This document shows positions 9,441-17,415 of a stretch of 64,000 nucleotides of DNA, in pieces (position 1 is the first letter of the stretch; the number at the start of each line of letters is the position of its first letter). Made by a program: the position numbers and the translations under genes. The notes under the pieces were generated by a model. It ran no database searches and had not been told where the DNA came from. It saw only the letters and a list, made by a program, of their open reading frames with translations. Origin of the DNA: Bacteroidota bacterium (lineage in GTDB: Bacteria > Bacteroidota > Bacteroidia > J057 > JADKCL01); NCBI GenBank assembly GCA_016718825.1, contig JADKCL010000067.1, forward strand, positions 89,457-153,456. The letters are read 5' to 3'.

Positions 9441-9448
9441 CCAAATTA
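9441..9448 (-). promoter_or_regulatory. Probable -7 element of the susC operon
   Basis: TAATTTGG on the minus strand resembles the Bacteroidota -7 box TAnnTTTG. It lies 34 bases before the susC start. No good TTTG box sits upstream; the -33 region is instead occupied by the palindrome at 9461-9483, which fits a regulated promoter. Confidence 0.35.
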
Positions 9449-9460
9449 AAAAAATTATTA

Positions 9461-9483
9461 ATAAGTGTCACTATGACACTTAT
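9461..9483. promoter_or_regulatory. Perfect palindrome, candidate operator upstream of susC
   Basis: ATAAGTGTCA (9461-9470) and TGACACTTAT (9474-9483) are perfect 10-base inverted repeats around a 3-base centre. It sits 13-35 bases upstream of the likely -7 box, where a dimeric activator or repressor would act. Confidence 0.55.
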
Positions 9484-9490
9484 ATATTTC

Positions 9491-9512
9491 GGAACAGGAA
9501 TATTCCCGTTCC
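9491..9512. promoter_or_regulatory. Second near-perfect palindrome upstream of susC
   Basis: The 22 bases starting GGAACAGGAAT and ending CCCGTTCC read the same on both strands except for one mismatched pair. It lies 8 bases beyond the first palindrome, further from susC, and just after the stop of the DUF4105 gene. It may be a second regulator site. Confidence 0.5.
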
Positions 9513-9540
9513 GATTTTGGAATAGTACAGAAGCGGCAAA

Positions 9541-10737
9541 TCAGGTTGTTTTCTTCTTGCGAATGTTCCAATTCCAAACCAAGCGCACCAAGGCGGCCAT
9601 GGCCAAGGGTATGGTTGCCGCATGAAAACTTTGGGGGAGCAGCCAACTTGTTGCCAAAAACGCTGTCATCCAGATGAGCATGACAAACGCATACCGTTGA
9701 TTGAAGCGGTCATAGCGACGCATCAGCACCGTAAAGGCAAAGATCAGGTGAAGCGGAAATGCCCAGAGCATGTTCAAGTTCACATAAGTAGCTTGATGGT
9801 CGGTTCCCACCCAAAAAAGCAGCATCAGGATGCCCAACAACCCCAAGGTCAAAAACAGGACGACGTCAAACCCTCTCAGGTTGATTCCCTTTCGGTAGCC
9901 CAAAAAGGTAAACAGCAATGCCAAACCCAATATGCTCCATCCCAGGATATGGGGGCCATACTGAAATGAAACGCGATTTTGTGGCGGGATCTGCAGCAAG
10001 GTTTGCGAAGATTTGACCAAAGGCCGCCATTGACCGTCAATTTGAACTTCGGCCGTCGAAAGCGCTTGATGCAAATAATCGGGCAGGAACGTGGCGCCCT
10101 GCTGATCGGCGATTTTGTCAGTCGGGCTGCCGAGCAGCAAGTCGATCCCGAAATCTGCCCAGACATCGTTGCGCAGGTATTTGTCGATCAATTGGCGGTA
10201 GGTGCCAAAATCATCAGGCTGCGGCGGATGGAACTTTAAGTCCTTGCCCAACGCCTTTGCCACGAGGTCGCGCTCGCGCGTCGAGCAGTTGTCGTAGAAA
10301 AAGTCATATTGGTAGTACCGGTTGTCGGGCAGCTCATTCACCAGCAAAGCTTCGAAAATCGCCTTTTTCTGGGCTTCGGTGAGGTCCAGCGTCTGCTCGT
10401 AAATACTGCGCTTTTCATTCAGGTATTCCTTGTAGAAATGGCGGTAATTGTAGCTCAGCACATAATAAAGGAGCTTGCCCCTCGCGAATTTCAATACGAA
10501 GTTGGGTGTGTCAAATTCGAAGACACCGTAATTCCAAACCCAATCGAGCCGAGTAGCCGGATCCTGAATCCGCAGGGCGCTATGCCCGAAAATGGAATAC
10601 AATTCGGAGCCTGGCGAGCAGGTCAAGACACTCACCTGCGCCTCTGGGCTCAGCGTGCTCACGGGCGGCTGCGCCTGCGCGGGAGCGAAGGAAATCCCGA
10701 CAAATAGCAGCAAAGCCGCCCATTTTAGGGTAATCAT
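9541..10737 (-). CDS. DUF4105 (Lnb N-terminal-type) secreted/membrane protein
   Basis: 398 residues from MITLKWAALL, with a signal peptide to PAQAQ; two upstream in-frame ATGs (10803, 10851) give unlikely N-termini. Residues about 30-180 match the DUF4105 pattern: VSVLTCSPGSELYSIFGHS, WNYGVFEF, and the conserved FFYDNCSTRERD with Cys and His likely in a catalytic or thiol role. The C-terminal third has five or six hydrophobic helices, so the domain is anchored in the membrane facing the periplasm. Related to the N-terminal domain of lacto-N-biosidase-type proteins; molecular activity unknown. Confidence 0.82.
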   Translation of the reverse strand: MITLKWAALLLFVGISFAPAQAQPPVSTLSPEAQVSVLTCSPGSELYSIFGHSALRIQDPATRLDWVWNYGVFEFDTPNFVLKFARGKLLYYVLSYNYRHFYKEYLNEKRSIYEQTLDLTEAQKKAIFEALLVNELPDNRYYQYDFFYDNCSTRERDLVAKALGKDLKFHPPQPDDFGTYRQLIDKYLRNDVWADFGIDLLLGSPTDKIADQQGATFLPDYLHQALSTAEVQIDGQWRPLVKSSQTLLQIPPQNRVSFQYGPHILGWSILGLALLFTFLGYRKGINLRGFDVVLFLTLGLLGILMLLFWVGTDHQATYVNLNMLWAFPLHLIFAFTVLMRRYDRFNQRYAFVMLIWMTAFLATSWLLPQSFHAATIPLAMAALVRLVWNWNIRKKKTT

Positions 10738-10855
10738 TCGCTGAGCGGCAGTCAAAATAGGAATAGTAGACCCGGAGAATAGGTGAGGGGCACGTGGATT
10801 CATGCCCCAAAGATAAGATTTGTACCGATTGCACAGATGCCGGACTTGCAAGCGT

Positions 10856-11338
10856 TTACCAAAGGCCAGCTACAACTGCCTCGAGCTTGTTCCCGAGGCG
10901 CAATTCCATCGATGTGGGCTTGCCGGCATGTTGCTTGTCAAACAGCAAGGCTTTGCCGCACGGCGCCGTGCTGATCACCAAGGCCAAGGGCATTTTCCCG
11001 CCTTGCCGCACCGCAATCGCATATTGTGCCACCATGGGGCAACTTTTGACGGCCGCAGTGTCAAAAGTCAACGAATCCAACAAGGCGGCCTTGACCGCCG
11101 TGACTTCCGCAGCCAGCAACGGATGTACGTTTTTCACTTCGTAGCCATAGACATAACGCAAGTCCTTCCGCTGCTCCGCTTCCTTCGTTGGGTATCCATC
11201 CACTTTGCACGCCCACAGTGTATCCGCCTTTTCAATGGCTTTTTGGAAGTCTTGCGCGGTGCTTTGTGGTTTGCAAGCCATCAACACCAAGGCCAATATG
11301 GCAACCATTCCCAGGCTTTTGCCCCATTTATTTTCCAT
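10856..11338 (-). CDS. Lipoprotein overlapping the caspase-like gene
   Basis: 160 residues starting MENKWGKSLG; lipoprotein signal with the lipobox LMAC near residue 21. The mature part has four Cys (WACKVD, KSCPM, STAPCG plus the lipid Cys) and no recognised domain. The start overlaps the last 11 bases of the upstream caspase-like gene, so the two are probably translated together and may act together at the envelope. Confidence 0.65.
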   Translation of the reverse strand: MENKWGKSLGMVAILALVLMACKPQSTAQDFQKAIEKADTLWACKVDGYPTKEAEQRKDLRYVYGYEVKNVHPLLAAEVTAVKAALLDSLTFDTAAVKSCPMVAQYAIAVRQGGKMPLALVISTAPCGKALLFDKQHAGKPTSMELRLGNKLEAVVAGLW

Positions 11339-12650
11339 AGGACACCTCGGAATAATAAATGCCGTTTTGAACCGTGCAGTTGGAGCAAACACCCTTGGTT
11401 GACTTGTAGCGGGCACCCTTGATTGTGTTTTGGATCAAGCCTTTCCAGTCGGCTTCGTCTTGGTGCAGGTAGCTGATCTCGTCACGCAGGGCCTGCAAAA
11501 AGCTCACCGTATAGAATCCGCCATTGGCATTGTTGGCCCAAGAGACCTCTCCAGGGCTTGCTGCCGTGGAAATCAGGCTGCCTTTGGAGCCAAGGAAAAG
11601 CTTGCGCAGCTTTTGCGTATCATAATTGTTGTTGGCCTGCATGTTCATGAAACTCGCCGAAGTCATTTGGCTGATGCCGATATCTGAATTGCAGCAGTCC
11701 GCAAAAAAGAGGTTCAGACGTGCGCCTTTGGCCTTGATGGTCGTATAGACATCCTCCAAATTGATCGAAGTTGCCTCCGAAATGCGGGTAAACGACGAGT
11801 AGCGCAGGTCCAACTGCGGATAACTCTGCGTCTGATTGGACCAGCGGAAGCCATGGCCACGGTAAACAAAGACGACCACGTCATTGGCTCCGGGCCTGAA
11901 GTTGTTCATCGTAGCGACCAGGTTGGATTTTGTGAAGTCTTGATCTTCGAGGATGTATTGTTTGTAACCCATTCCCGTGGCATCGGCGATGCCTTTGAAT
12001 TCGCTTACAAGATTGCGCTTGTCGATGGCACAACTGCCGCCGATGTCGCCAATCGCCGTATTTGCCACAACCATCAGGTGAATGGTCGCCTTGCCTTCTG
12101 CGACCGTGGGCGCCACAGGCGTAGTAGATTTGTCAAGCCCAAAAAACTTGCGCAGCGACAAATATTCGGGTTCGTTTGTCCCAAAGAAACTCTTGAGATA
12201 GGCATCCGTCACCTTGCCCTTCTGAAGCTGCGTATAGGATTTAACCTGAATCGCCTCGGTCATGTCGTACTCGGCATTGTCAGAAGTATAGGGCAGGTCA
12301 TATTGGCCATCCTCTTCCCAAACCCAGATGAAATGGTCGGGATTGTAGGCGTTGCCATCTGATTCCGTGATGTAGTGGGCATTGGCACCGACCAGAAAAA
12401 AGTAATTGGCACCATCCTCTTCGCCCGTCACTGCGGCATAGTCGGTATGAACCACACGGTATTGGCTGCCTTGCATGAATTTGACACGCATGAAGCTCTC
12501 CTCTTCATTCGTGTACACAAGCAGGCCCGTGTACTGCGTGCCGTCGGCGCCGGTGTACTTTAGTTCGCTGACGTCTTGCGCACTGAGTCCGGCAAAAGTT
12601 GCCAGCGTCGTCATCAGCAAAAAAATGTAATGCTTGAGTCTCGTTTTCAT
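11328..12650 (-). CDS. Secreted caspase-like (peptidase C14 / metacaspase fold) protein
   Basis: 440 residues from MKTRLKHYIF, with a signal peptide to GLSAQ. Residues about 1-180 form a novel N-terminal region (WVWEEDGQYDL). From about 200 a caspase-like domain follows: beta-strand IHLMVVANTAIGDIG, then VFVYRGHGFRW (likely catalytic His near 265) and LNLFFADCCNSD (likely catalytic Cys near 317). It is exported, unlike cytosolic effector caspases. A TACCTTTG box lies 42 bases upstream. The overlapping lipoprotein is the obvious partner. Confidence 0.8.
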   Translation of the reverse strand: MKTRLKHYIFLLMTTLATFAGLSAQDVSELKYTGADGTQYTGLLVYTNEEESFMRVKFMQGSQYRVVHTDYAAVTGEEDGANYFFLVGANAHYITESDGNAYNPDHFIWVWEEDGQYDLPYTSDNAEYDMTEAIQVKSYTQLQKGKVTDAYLKSFFGTNEPEYLSLRKFFGLDKSTTPVAPTVAEGKATIHLMVVANTAIGDIGGSCAIDKRNLVSEFKGIADATGMGYKQYILEDQDFTKSNLVATMNNFRPGANDVVVFVYRGHGFRWSNQTQSYPQLDLRYSSFTRISEATSINLEDVYTTIKAKGARLNLFFADCCNSDIGISQMTSASFMNMQANNNYDTQKLRKLFLGSKGSLISTAASPGEVSWANNANGGFYTVSFLQALRDEISYLHQDEADWKGLIQNTIKGARYKSTKGVCSNCTVQNGIYYSEVSYGK

Positions 12651-12691
12651 TTTCCCGGGGCGAATGGAGTAAAAACCACCGTCACGTGCTG

Positions 12692-12699
12692 CAAAGGTA
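12692..12699 (-). promoter_or_regulatory. -7 promoter box for the caspase-like gene
   Basis: TACCTTTG on the minus strand is an exact TAnnTTTG match, 41 bases before the ATG at 12650. The -33 element is weak (TTTCTG about 20 bases upstream). Confidence 0.45.
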
Positions 12700-12822
12700 C
12701 GAATTCCAAAATCCCGTCCAGAAACGCGCGGCAGATTTCCATCAGGATTTGCAAAGCAAATCACGCGCCGAATTTTGATTGTCGCCTTTTACATGAAAGC
12801 ATTCGCAGAAAATTGCCGCCGA

Positions 12823-13281
12823 TCAGTCCAGCATTCGCTTGAGGGCCATGGCGTAGCCCAAGTGAAGGGTCTCGTGGACGGGAATGAATTTTAGCGCGTC
12901 TTCAGCCGAATCAAGCCTCACACCAAAGCCGGTGGTATAAGATTCGAAATTGGCAAAAAGCCCTGCCGCATAGTCCGCCTCCAGCGAATGGAGCGTGCTG
13001 ATCGAGAGGCTACGCAAAATTTCAACATCTGCGGCATTGACCTTGCCTTCAGGTTTGGTGCCACGCCGATAGCGCTCGATGATGTCAGTCTCGATATGCA
13101 TCGGCTGCCCGGTTGGTCGATAAATCAACAATTGCGTGGAAACCAGGGCATGCCCGAAATTCCAGATCAAATTGTTGTTGTATCCGACAGGAACCAAATT
13201 CAGGGTGGCGAGGCTGTGGCCTTCGAGCAACTTGGCAAAGTTGACCCGTATTTGACGGAGAATTTCGAATTGCGTTTTCAT
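12823..13281 (-). CDS. DinB-family four-helix protein
   Basis: 152 residues, the usual DinB length. The three conserved metal-binding His positions are suggested by NFGHALVS near residue 42 and HETLHLGYA near 135-140. The N-terminus MKTQFEILRQIRVNF and the first helix fit DinB-like putative metal-dependent enzymes, some of which are thiol transferases. Single gene, divergent from the following gene. Confidence 0.8.
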   Translation of the reverse strand: MKTQFEILRQIRVNFAKLLEGHSLATLNLVPVGYNNNLIWNFGHALVSTQLLIYRPTGQPMHIETDIIERYRRGTKPEGKVNAADVEILRSLSISTLHSLEADYAAGLFANFESYTTGFGVRLDSAEDALKFIPVHETLHLGYAMALKRMLD

Positions 13282-13432
13282 GGGTGATGAGATTGAGAAT
13301 CATAACCCCCGAGGGCATTTTTTGTTGTGCCTTGCGTCGAATCGAAGATGATATGAGCAAGATCATTCACCCAAAATGTAACCAATCCGCCTCATTTCAT
13401 TATCTTTTCATCCTACTCAAAATTCAAAAGGC

Positions 13433-14164
13433 ATGCGGCGAAGCCTGTTTATCCTGATGTTCCTCTTGGTTGGCAAACTTTTGCCTGCCCAAAACGATCA
13501 TTTGGGTTTTCAGCTTGGATTTGGCAGCAGCTACGACTACGGCATCGATCTGCCCGAAATGCCGGGATTCAAACCCTACGGCAAGGGGCGCACAAGTGCA
13601 TTTACCGTGGATGCCTTTGTGGGAATCCCCATCGGCCGACTCGTGCTGTATCCTTCTTATATGTTTTCGATTCCGATGCGCACGATGACCATCGAAAACC
13701 TGCGTGGCGACTACATCCCGCAGGGTTATGGCATCTCCTTGCCTTATTCCGAGCAGAATCCCAATGTCATCTACGGCGAAAACTACTATGATTTGAGCGC
13801 CACCGCCGAAATCTGGCAAAGCAAATTGGGGGCTTTTGCACTTTATCACCTCGGCGGCGGACTTGAAATCGGCTCGGGACTTTTCCGGCGGCAAACCAAG
13901 GTTTATACCTCCGCCCCGGTGCGCTTCGATGAATATTGGTATAGCGGCTCCACGGGAACCCAAACCGACGAATACAGCTATGGCGGCACATACACCGACC
14001 ATTTCGAAACCGACGAATTCATCGACAACAACTTGGCCGTGCCCCTCGTGCTGCAATGGCGCTACCAAGGTGGCTCATTTTATACGGGCACTTCCATCAT
14101 CCGCTGGGTCGGGGGCGGCGACGGATTCTGGAGCTTCCGATACACGACAGGCTTTCATTTCTAA
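13433..14164 (+). CDS. Secreted protein, probable small outer-membrane beta-barrel
   Basis: 243 residues with a signal peptide to LLPAQ. The mature chain alternates aromatic and polar residues (GFQLGFGSSYDYGID, LYPSYMFSIPMRT, FYTGTSIIRWVGGGDGFW) and ends in an aromatic after a strand (YTTGFHF), typical of a beta-barrel C-terminus. No family recognised. Confidence 0.65.
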   Translation: MRRSLFILMFLLVGKLLPAQNDHLGFQLGFGSSYDYGIDLPEMPGFKPYGKGRTSAFTVDAFVGIPIGRLVLYPSYMFSIPMRTMTIENLRGDYIPQGYGISLPYSEQNPNVIYGENYYDLSATAEIWQSKLGAFALYHLGGGLEIGSGLFRRQTKVYTSAPVRFDEYWYSGSTGTQTDEYSYGGTYTDHFETDEFIDNNLAVPLVLQWRYQGGSFYTGTSIIRWVGGGDGFWSFRYTTGFHF

Positions 14165-14266
14165 GGCATTTTCTGGCGAATCTTCATTCGGCTCCACCTG
14201 AATTCGCGTGCAAGTTCGGTCACGACATCAATTCTTCGAATTGCATGGCCTAACTTCGCGCCTTCG

Positions 14267-15169
14267 ATGGAAAAGCGTACCAAGGCCTATTTGCAGATTC
14301 ATACTGCCGTCTTGCTTTACGGCCTGACCGGTATTTTGGGAGATCTGATCACGATTCCCAAGCCGACCTTGGTCTGGTGGCGGATGCTGTTGACCGTGCT
14401 CACCTTTGTCTTCTGGCCGGGCGTGGTGCGCGATGCCTTGCGTTTGGACAGAAAGTCGCTCCTGCGAATGGTCGGCATCGGCGTATTGGTGGCCATTCAC
14501 TGGGTCACATTTTTTGGCGCGATTGCCCTGACGAATGCCTCCGTGACCCTTGCCATGCTCGCCTCGGCGACGTTTTTTACTGCCCTTTTCGAGCCGATTT
14601 TTACCGGACGCAAGTTCAAAGGCTACGAATTGTTGCTGGGCTTGGCAATCGTGCCGGGCGTCGCCTTGGTCGTCGGCAGTACACAGTTTGAGATCACCGG
14701 GATCATCATGGCGCTGTTTTCAGCTGCCGTGGCAGCCATTTTCAGCATCTTCAACAAGGGCTTGGTCGGCAAACACAATTCGTTGACGATGACCATGGTA
14801 GAGCTGGGTTCGGGATTCGTTTTCTTGTCCTTGCTCGCGCCCTTCTTCTACGGATTTTTCCCTGACCAAGCCTTTTTTCCCGTCGAATGGGATTGGTTGT
14901 ATTTCGCCATTCTCGCATTTGCCTGCACCTCCTTTGCCTACGTGATCACGCTGCGCGCGCTGCAAGTCTTGCCGACCTTCAGCGTGAACCTCACCATCAA
15001 TTTGGAGCCGGTGTACACGATGATCATCGCCTATTTTTTCCTGAACGACGCCGCCGAATTGAACCTCGGCTTTTACATCGGTGCAGGTGTGATCATCGTT
15101 TCGGTGTTTTTTCATCCGTTGCTGATGCGGATATTTGAAAAGGATTCGTCGAATGGATTGCCACACTAG
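14267..15169 (+). CDS. EamA/DMT-family transporter
   Basis: 300 residues with ten hydrophobic helices in two repeats of five, the EamA arrangement. Visible signatures: LLYGLTGILGDLI in helix 1, IGVLVAIHWVTFFGAIALTNA around helices 3-4, and in the second repeat FACTSFAYVITLRALQVL and NLEPVYTMIIAYFFL. Members export amino acids or other metabolites at the inner membrane; the substrate cannot be assigned. TAACTTCG, a weak -7 box, lies 8 bases before the ATG. Confidence 0.9.
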   Translation: MEKRTKAYLQIHTAVLLYGLTGILGDLITIPKPTLVWWRMLLTVLTFVFWPGVVRDALRLDRKSLLRMVGIGVLVAIHWVTFFGAIALTNASVTLAMLASATFFTALFEPIFTGRKFKGYELLLGLAIVPGVALVVGSTQFEITGIIMALFSAAVAAIFSIFNKGLVGKHNSLTMTMVELGSGFVFLSLLAPFFYGFFPDQAFFPVEWDWLYFAILAFACTSFAYVITLRALQVLPTFSVNLTINLEPVYTMIIAYFFLNDAAELNLGFYIGAGVIIVSVFFHPLLMRIFEKDSSNGLPH

Positions 15170-15184
15170 CAGCCGATCATTTTT

Positions 15185-15192
15185 TATCTTTG
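15185..15192 (+). promoter_or_regulatory. -7 promoter box for the YD-like lipoprotein gene
   Basis: TATCTTTG is an exact TAnnTTTG match. It lies only 4 bases before the ATG at 15197, so either the mRNA is leaderless or translation begins at the second ATG (15227). Confidence 0.5.
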
Positions 15193-15196
15193 CCCC

Positions 15197-16147
15197 ATGC
15201 CACAGTTAAACGTTGGATTTCGTTGGATGCTGCCGCTCGTTTGTGCAGTACTGCTTTTGGTCGGATGCAAGCAAAATGCGGGCGTCGCCAACAATGGCAA
15301 ACTCACCAAATGGATTCCCTACAATGAAAAAAGCACGCTTGCAGATCAAGCGTTGCGCGTAAAGTTGAAGGTCGAGCGGCGCGAAGCCATGACCAATACG
15401 GTCACCGATACCGGAGAGGTATGGTTTGCATCCGAAGTCACACTCTACAACAATTATGGCCTGCCCACGCTCAATCAAGAGTTTGATCAGGCCGGCAAAA
15501 TCGTCAAGGAAACCCGTACCGATTACCGGGACAGCTTGATTGTACGGCAAGCCGTCACGGAGGGCACAGGTTATTCATCCGCCATCGAATACACGTACAA
15601 CGACAAGCAGCAAAAGGCTGGCGAATTGATTTTCCAGCGCGGCGACAGCGTGTTGCGACGCGCCTATTACTTGGATGCGGCCGGCAACGAAATCAAGGTC
15701 GCTCTCCAACGGTACCGCGACAAAACAGCATTTGAATTGATCACCGACCGTGACGAATTGGGAAGGCCTGCCAAGGTCCGCGAGATGCAAGGCACCACGG
15801 CCAATTGGTCGGAGGTCTATACCATGACCGACAGCTTGTGGCGCATCCAACGAAGCGACAGCAACGGCAAATTGATCAGCGACTACGAAATGCGATTCGA
15901 TCAAAACGGTGCTATCAGCCGCATGGTCAATCGCACCCCCGAAGGCAGGGTGCGCCTCCAAGTCGATTATGTCAACGACAAAAATGGCCGCCCGCTTACG
16001 GAGAGCTATTTCGGAAGCAACAACCAGGCTTTCCAGACCTACGAATACAAATACGATGAAGCCGGTTTGCTCCTCGAACGCAAATTGATCACGCCCAATC
16101 AATCCTTTGTGCTCACAACCAAATACACGTATACGTTTCGGAAGTAG
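15197..16147 (+). CDS. Lipoprotein with YD/RHS-like strand repeats
   Basis: 316 residues, or 306 if translation begins at MLPLVCAVLL (15227), which is plausible because the -7 box is so close to the first ATG. Lipobox LLVGC. The rest consists of short repeated beta-hairpins such as ARRA-YYLDAAGNEIK, YEMRFDQNGAISRM, YVNDKNGRPL and YKYDEAGLLLERK, similar to YD repeats or antitoxin-like repeat lipoproteins of Bacteroidota. It is likely displayed on the inner leaflet of the outer membrane or the surface. Function unknown. Confidence 0.72.
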   Translation: MPQLNVGFRWMLPLVCAVLLLVGCKQNAGVANNGKLTKWIPYNEKSTLADQALRVKLKVERREAMTNTVTDTGEVWFASEVTLYNNYGLPTLNQEFDQAGKIVKETRTDYRDSLIVRQAVTEGTGYSSAIEYTYNDKQQKAGELIFQRGDSVLRRAYYLDAAGNEIKVALQRYRDKTAFELITDRDELGRPAKVREMQGTTANWSEVYTMTDSLWRIQRSDSNGKLISDYEMRFDQNGAISRMVNRTPEGRVRLQVDYVNDKNGRPLTESYFGSNNQAFQTYEYKYDEAGLLLERKLITPNQSFVLTTKYTYTFRK

Positions 16148-16150
16148 CGG

Positions 16151-17287
16151 TTATTCACAATTGATATCGATCCAATTTTGCGCCTTCTGGGCAAGTGCGG
16201 CGGTGTCCAGTTTCAGGACTTGATGCCAATCCTTGCAAGCACCTTTGGCATCATTGAGCACACGTTTCGCCTCGCCGCGGTTCAAATAAGCCTCCGCGGA
16301 ACGGTTGTCCAAACTCAAACAACGGTCATAGGCTGCAATCGCTTGTTGATACCGCCGCAATTTGAAGGTGATTTTCCCGATCAATGACCAATTGTCAGCA
16401 TCCTTGGGATTGAGTTCGGCGGCCTTTTGGGCACTTGCCAATGCATCGCCAAAGTGTTCCATCTCCAGCAGGATAAAGCCCTTGTTCCACCAACTAGCTG
16501 CAAAGGCCGTGTCCACTTCGATCGCATGATTGATGTCTTTGAGTGCATCCTCCTTCAAGCCGAGGGCTAGCAGGAGTAGTCCGCGGTTCAAGCGTGCATC
16601 CCGGTCGTCGGGCCGCCGGTCGATCACCATCGAATAAGCCTTCACGGCTTCGTAGGCATGGCTTTGCCTAACTTCCACGCTTGCCAGGTTGAACCAGGCA
16701 TCAACGTCCTCGGCATCGTGTTGCAGCACAAGGTTGTAATCGGTCACGGCCTCGGGCAAGTTGCCAAGGGCAGCCTGCGCATTCGCCCGCAACATAAATG
16801 CTTCCTTGTCCAGCGGATTGGCGTCGATGGCGCGGGTATGGTAGTCGATGGCTTGGCCGTAATTCCCTGCTTTGAAAAAGATACCTCCAAGCCGCTTCCA
16901 AGCCATCGAATAATTCGGGTCGATTTTGGTGGCCTGAAGATAATAACGTGTGGCCTTGGTCACCTTGCCCAAGTCTTGGTAAGCCAGTGCCTTGTGAAAA
17001 ACGAATTCGACATTGGAAGGGGTCTGTTTCAGGGCTTTGTCATACCATTTAATGGCTTGTTTGTATTCCTTTTGTTGCCAGCGACATTGTCCGAAGAGAT
17101 AATAAGCATCGGGATAGATCTTTTGCTGCTTCAGGACCAGCCGCAGCTTTTCCTCCGCCTGTACAAAGCGGTTGGCCATGTAGTCGTCGAGCGCCTCATT
17201 GTACAGGCGCACCACCCCCTGCGCTTGCGCAGTGTGGGTGAGGAGGGCGAGTGTGAAGAAGACGACGAGCCGTTGAACTGCGTTCAT
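16151..17287 (-). CDS. Secreted TPR-repeat protein
   Basis: 378 residues with a signal peptide to THTAQAQ and about nine tetratricopeptide repeats, e.g. AYYLFGQCRWQQKEYKQAIK, AWKRLGGIFFKAGNYGQAID and NWSLIGKITFKLRRYQQAIA. A periplasmic scaffold for protein complexes. Its stop lies 3 bases past the end of the converging lipoprotein gene. TATATTTG sits just 4 bases before the ATG, suggesting a leaderless message. Confidence 0.85.
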   Translation of the reverse strand: MNAVQRLVVFFTLALLTHTAQAQGVVRLYNEALDDYMANRFVQAEEKLRLVLKQQKIYPDAYYLFGQCRWQQKEYKQAIKWYDKALKQTPSNVEFVFHKALAYQDLGKVTKATRYYLQATKIDPNYSMAWKRLGGIFFKAGNYGQAIDYHTRAIDANPLDKEAFMLRANAQAALGNLPEAVTDYNLVLQHDAEDVDAWFNLASVEVRQSHAYEAVKAYSMVIDRRPDDRDARLNRGLLLLALGLKEDALKDINHAIEVDTAFAASWWNKGFILLEMEHFGDALASAQKAAELNPKDADNWSLIGKITFKLRRYQQAIAAYDRCLSLDNRSAEAYLNRGEAKRVLNDAKGACKDWHQVLKLDTAALAQKAQNWIDINCE

Positions 17288-17291
17288 TTGG

Positions 17292-17299
17292 CAAATATA
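17292..17299 (-). promoter_or_regulatory. -7 promoter box directly before the TPR gene
   Basis: TATATTTG on the minus strand matches TAnnTTTG and is separated by 4 bases (CCAA) from the ATG, so the transcript would start at or next to the start codon. No clear -33 box is visible. Confidence 0.4.
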
Positions 17300-17415
17300 G
17301 GGTGAGATTGGGATTGCGGTGTGAGCATTGGGAAATCACCGGCCATTTGCAATGAGCAATTTCGCTGCCTCTTTCAAACCCAAAACATTCGTTATCTTCG
17401 TGCGTTTTTCTGGAA

